Positions 62,253 to 64,000 of a stretch of DNA of 64,000 nucleotides are shown here, piece by piece. A program made the position numbers and the translations under genes. Below the pieces are notes generated by a model, which worked only from the letters and a program-made list of their open reading frames with translations, did not search any database and was not told the origin of the DNA. The stretch's first letter is position 1; each line of letters begins with the position of its first letter. This stretch comes from Hyphomicrobiaceae bacterium (GTDB lineage Bacteria > Pseudomonadota > Alphaproteobacteria > Rhizobiales > Hyphomicrobiaceae), in contig JANXWC010000191.1 of the NCBI GenBank assembly GCA_025351355.1, positions 97,576-161,575 on the forward strand, in the 5' to 3' direction.

Positions 62253-62518
62253 CTTCAGCTTGTCATCGTCTCTGGGATCGAGCGACGCGTTCTCCAGATG
62301 GTTTCCATCCGCGCCCCTGTCTCAGACGCCGAAGCAGCCACCCCTGCAGAGGCTTGCGTGCTCAGCGCCCGGCGGAACCGTTGCGGCCACGCTTTCTCGC
62401 GCAACCTACTACGCTCCCGCCAGGAGTGAACCAATACTACGCAATCTTTAGTTGAATTTCAACGCTATGGCGTCGACATGGTAAAACACGCGAAAAAAAG
62501 TTGATCTTCAGTCTGCCA
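62253..62518. other. Non-coding spacer before the aminotransferase stop
   Basis: About 265 bases between the hairpin array and the aminotransferase stop. It is GC-rich up to 62400, then AT-rich with an A7 tract near 62492-62500. No gene or clear terminator for the aminotransferase is seen; open frames here have no family features. Confidence 0.4.
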
Positions 62519-63742
62519 TCACGCCTGCTTGGCGAGCGGGATGACGTTGTGCAGGCTGTCCGTGCCGCCGCCGAAGAACTTCTTTAAATTGCGCGCGGCC
62601 TGGCGGATGCGATGCTCGTTCTCGACCAACGCAATCCGCACGTACTCGTCGCCGTGCTCACCGAAGCCAATGCCCGGAGCTACCGCCACCTCCGCCTTAT
62701 CGACCAGGATCTTCGAAAACTCGAGGCTGCCAAGCTTGGCATAGGGTTGCGGAATCTTGACCCAGGCGAACATGGACGCCTGCGGCGGCTCGAACGCCCA
62801 ACCGGCGTTGGTGAAACTCTCGACCAGCACGTCGCGGCGCCTTTTGTAGGTCTGCCGCATCTCCTCGATGCAGTCGGTCGGGCCATTGAGTGCCGCCGTC
62901 GCCGCCACCTGGATCGGCGTGAAAGCGCCGTAGTCGAGATAGGATTTGACGCGGCTCAGCGCCGCCAACATGCGCTCGTTGCCAACCGCAAAACCCATGC
63001 GCCAGCCGGCCATGGAAAACGTCTTCGACATCGAGGTGAATTCAACCGCCACGTCCATGGCGCCAGGAATCTGCAGGATCGACGGCGGCGGGTTCTTGTC
63101 GTCGAAATAGACTTCTGCGTAGGCCAGATCCGATAGCAGCATGATGCCGTGCGTTTTGGCGAACTGCACGAGGTCGCGATAGAAATCCAGCGACGCGACG
63201 TGCGCCGTCGGATTGGCGGGATAGCACACTACCAGCGCGATGGGCTTGGGGATCGAGTGCGTCATGGCGCGTTCGAGCGCCGGAAAAAATGCCGGCGTCG
63301 GTTCGGCCGGCACCGAGCGGATCACGCCGCCCGCCATCAGGAAGCCGAACGCATGGATGGGGTAGCTGGGGTTCGGCACCAGCACCACGTCGCCCGGAGA
63401 GGTGATGGCCTGCGCCATGTTGGCAAAGCCCTCCTTCGAGCCGAGCGTGGCGATGACCTGGGTATCCGGCTTCAACTTGACGCCGAAGCGGCGGTCGTAA
63501 TAGGCGGCCTGCGCGCGCAACAGCCCCGGTATGCCTTTAGAGGCGGAATAGCGATCGACGCGCGGCTTGGCCACCGCCTCGATCAATTTATCGCGCACAT
63601 GCTGCGGCGCATCGAGATCCGGATTGCCCATGCCGAGATCGATGATATCGGCGCCCCGCGCTCGCGCCGCCGCTTTGAGCCGATTGACTTCGGCAAAAAC
63701 GTAGGGCGGCAGGCGCTTGATGCGATAGAAATCTTCGATCAC
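62519..63742 (-). CDS. alaC: PLP-dependent aminotransferase, AlaC / LL-diaminopimelate aminotransferase type
   Basis: The 407-residue class I aminotransferase opens IEDFYRIKRLPPYVFAEVNR, then has IIDLGMGNPDLDAP, RYSASKGIPGLLRA, the PLP lysine in SMSKTFSMAGWRMGFAVGN and the substrate arginine in VRIALVENEHRIRQA. In related genomes this gene is annotated either as alanine transaminase AlaC or LL-diaminopimelate aminotransferase and usually precedes homoserine dehydrogenase; here no hom follows on its 3' side. The start is GTG at 63742, without a strong ribosome-binding site. Cytoplasmic; probable role in alanine or aspartate-family amino acid metabolism. Confidence 0.9.
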   Translation of the reverse strand: MIEDFYRIKRLPPYVFAEVNRLKAAARARGADIIDLGMGNPDLDAPQHVRDKLIEAVAKPRVDRYSASKGIPGLLRAQAAYYDRRFGVKLKPDTQVIATLGSKEGFANMAQAITSPGDVVLVPNPSYPIHAFGFLMAGGVIRSVPAEPTPAFFPALERAMTHSIPKPIALVVCYPANPTAHVASLDFYRDLVQFAKTHGIMLLSDLAYAEVYFDDKNPPPSILQIPGAMDVAVEFTSMSKTFSMAGWRMGFAVGNERMLAALSRVKSYLDYGAFTPIQVAATAALNGPTDCIEEMRQTYKRRRDVLVESFTNAGWAFEPPQASMFAWVKIPQPYAKLGSLEFSKILVDKAEVAVAPGIGFGEHGDEYVRIALVENEHRIRQAARNLKKFFGGGTDSLHNVIPLAKQA

Positions 63743-63961
63743 GGCGGGGCTCGTGGGTTTGTGCTTAAGGCTGTGACGCGGAAAATTGCGGAATCGGATT
63801 GCCGCGCCGCCCGTACATACGGCGAACCCGCTGCGGCGTCAAAGGTTTGGCGGCTTCGGACCTCACCATCCATCAGATTTTTCCGTCGATTTTTATTGAC
63901 CGTGTGACTCGGCGTGTGATTCAGAGAGTCTGCCCGAATCAGCGGGTGGAGATGTGTCGAT

Positions 63962-64000
63962 ATGGCTGGTGGGATCGAGGCGGTTGCCGCGTCGGTCTCG
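63962..64000 (+). CDS. Possible start of a gene cut by the window edge
   Basis: ATG at 63962 follows GGAG (63948-63951) by about ten bases and begins MAGGIEAVAASVS. Only 13 codons are visible, so no family can be named; another short open frame starts at 63951. It would be divergent from the aminotransferase gene. Confidence 0.25.
   Translation, partial: MAGGIEAVAASVS

Noticed and set aside
62009..62455. Open frames across the omp-alaC spacer
   Set aside because: They cover the hairpin array in several frames at once, have no recognisable domain and no good ribosome-binding site.

Overview
The window reads as chromosome from a GC-rich alphaproteobacterium, most likely order Hyphomicrobiales (Rhizobiales). 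The inference rests on gene sets and gene order typical of that group: mtaB-ftsY-ispZ; carD next to the 7Fe ferredoxin fdxA; CDP-alcohol phosphatidyltransferase / AI-2E-type permease / hdaA / ppk1 / ppx; a DUF374-waaA-lpxK lipid A block; and an Omp25-type beta-barrel protein. No rRNA, tRNA, CRISPR array, insertion sequence or prophage was seen. Most of the sequence is ordinary housekeeping DNA with short gaps.

Layout. 1-4.2 kb: the 3' end of dinB, a DUF4399 protein, an Ada/Ogt-like repair protein, a MarR regulator and two adjacent ispZ-type genes. 4.3-9.1 kb: ftsY, mtaB, a CarD regulator with a long basic tail, and fdxA. 9.5-16.1 kb: an unrecognised 1147-residue membrane/coiled-coil protein with an internal domain duplication, an epoxide hydrolase, and a DUF937-transmembrane-OmpA protein. 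16.2-23.6 kb: a DnaJ-type co-chaperone, then a tight polyphosphate/DnaA-control operon. 23.7-33.1 kb: catabolic and transport genes (DHDPS-like lyase, NitT/TauT-type ABC transporter, zinc alcohol dehydrogenase, UbiH-like hydroxylase, a translationally coupled beta-propeller + MoaD pair, CoA transferase). 33.1-41.3 kb: DEAD-box helicase, an unknown lipoprotein, a fused membrane/spermidine synthase-like protein, a lipocalin-like protein and serA. 41.4-46.2 kb: an amidohydrolase, an orphan tricarboxylate-type binding protein, a peptidoglycan-binding protein, a tandem array of three tiny exported peptides, and a phospholipase C-like protein. 46.3-50.9 kb: a 3-hydroxyisobutyrate dehydrogenase-like enzyme, lpxK, a natural DUF374-WaaA fusion and a glycine-zipper protein. 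51.1-58.1 kb: a short MetE-like enzyme, a fourth tiny exported peptide, gamma-glutamyltransferase and AsmA. 58.4-64.0 kb: uvrD, an outer-membrane beta-barrel protein, a hairpin-rich spacer and an alaC-type aminotransferase.

What stands out. The best candidates for something undescribed are: the family of 38-48 residue secreted peptides sharing a KxFW core (three in tandem at 44.4-44.8 kb, one at 52.4 kb); the large protein at 9.5 kb with a duplicated ~85-residue domain; four consecutive small hairpins with changing stems and a conserved loop at 62.16-62.25 kb; the single-polypeptide acyltransferase-like/Kdo-transferase fusion; and an unusually long palindrome at 50.98-51.03 kb. Start codons were re-chosen from ribosome-binding sites where possible. 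Everything is read by eye, without database searches.
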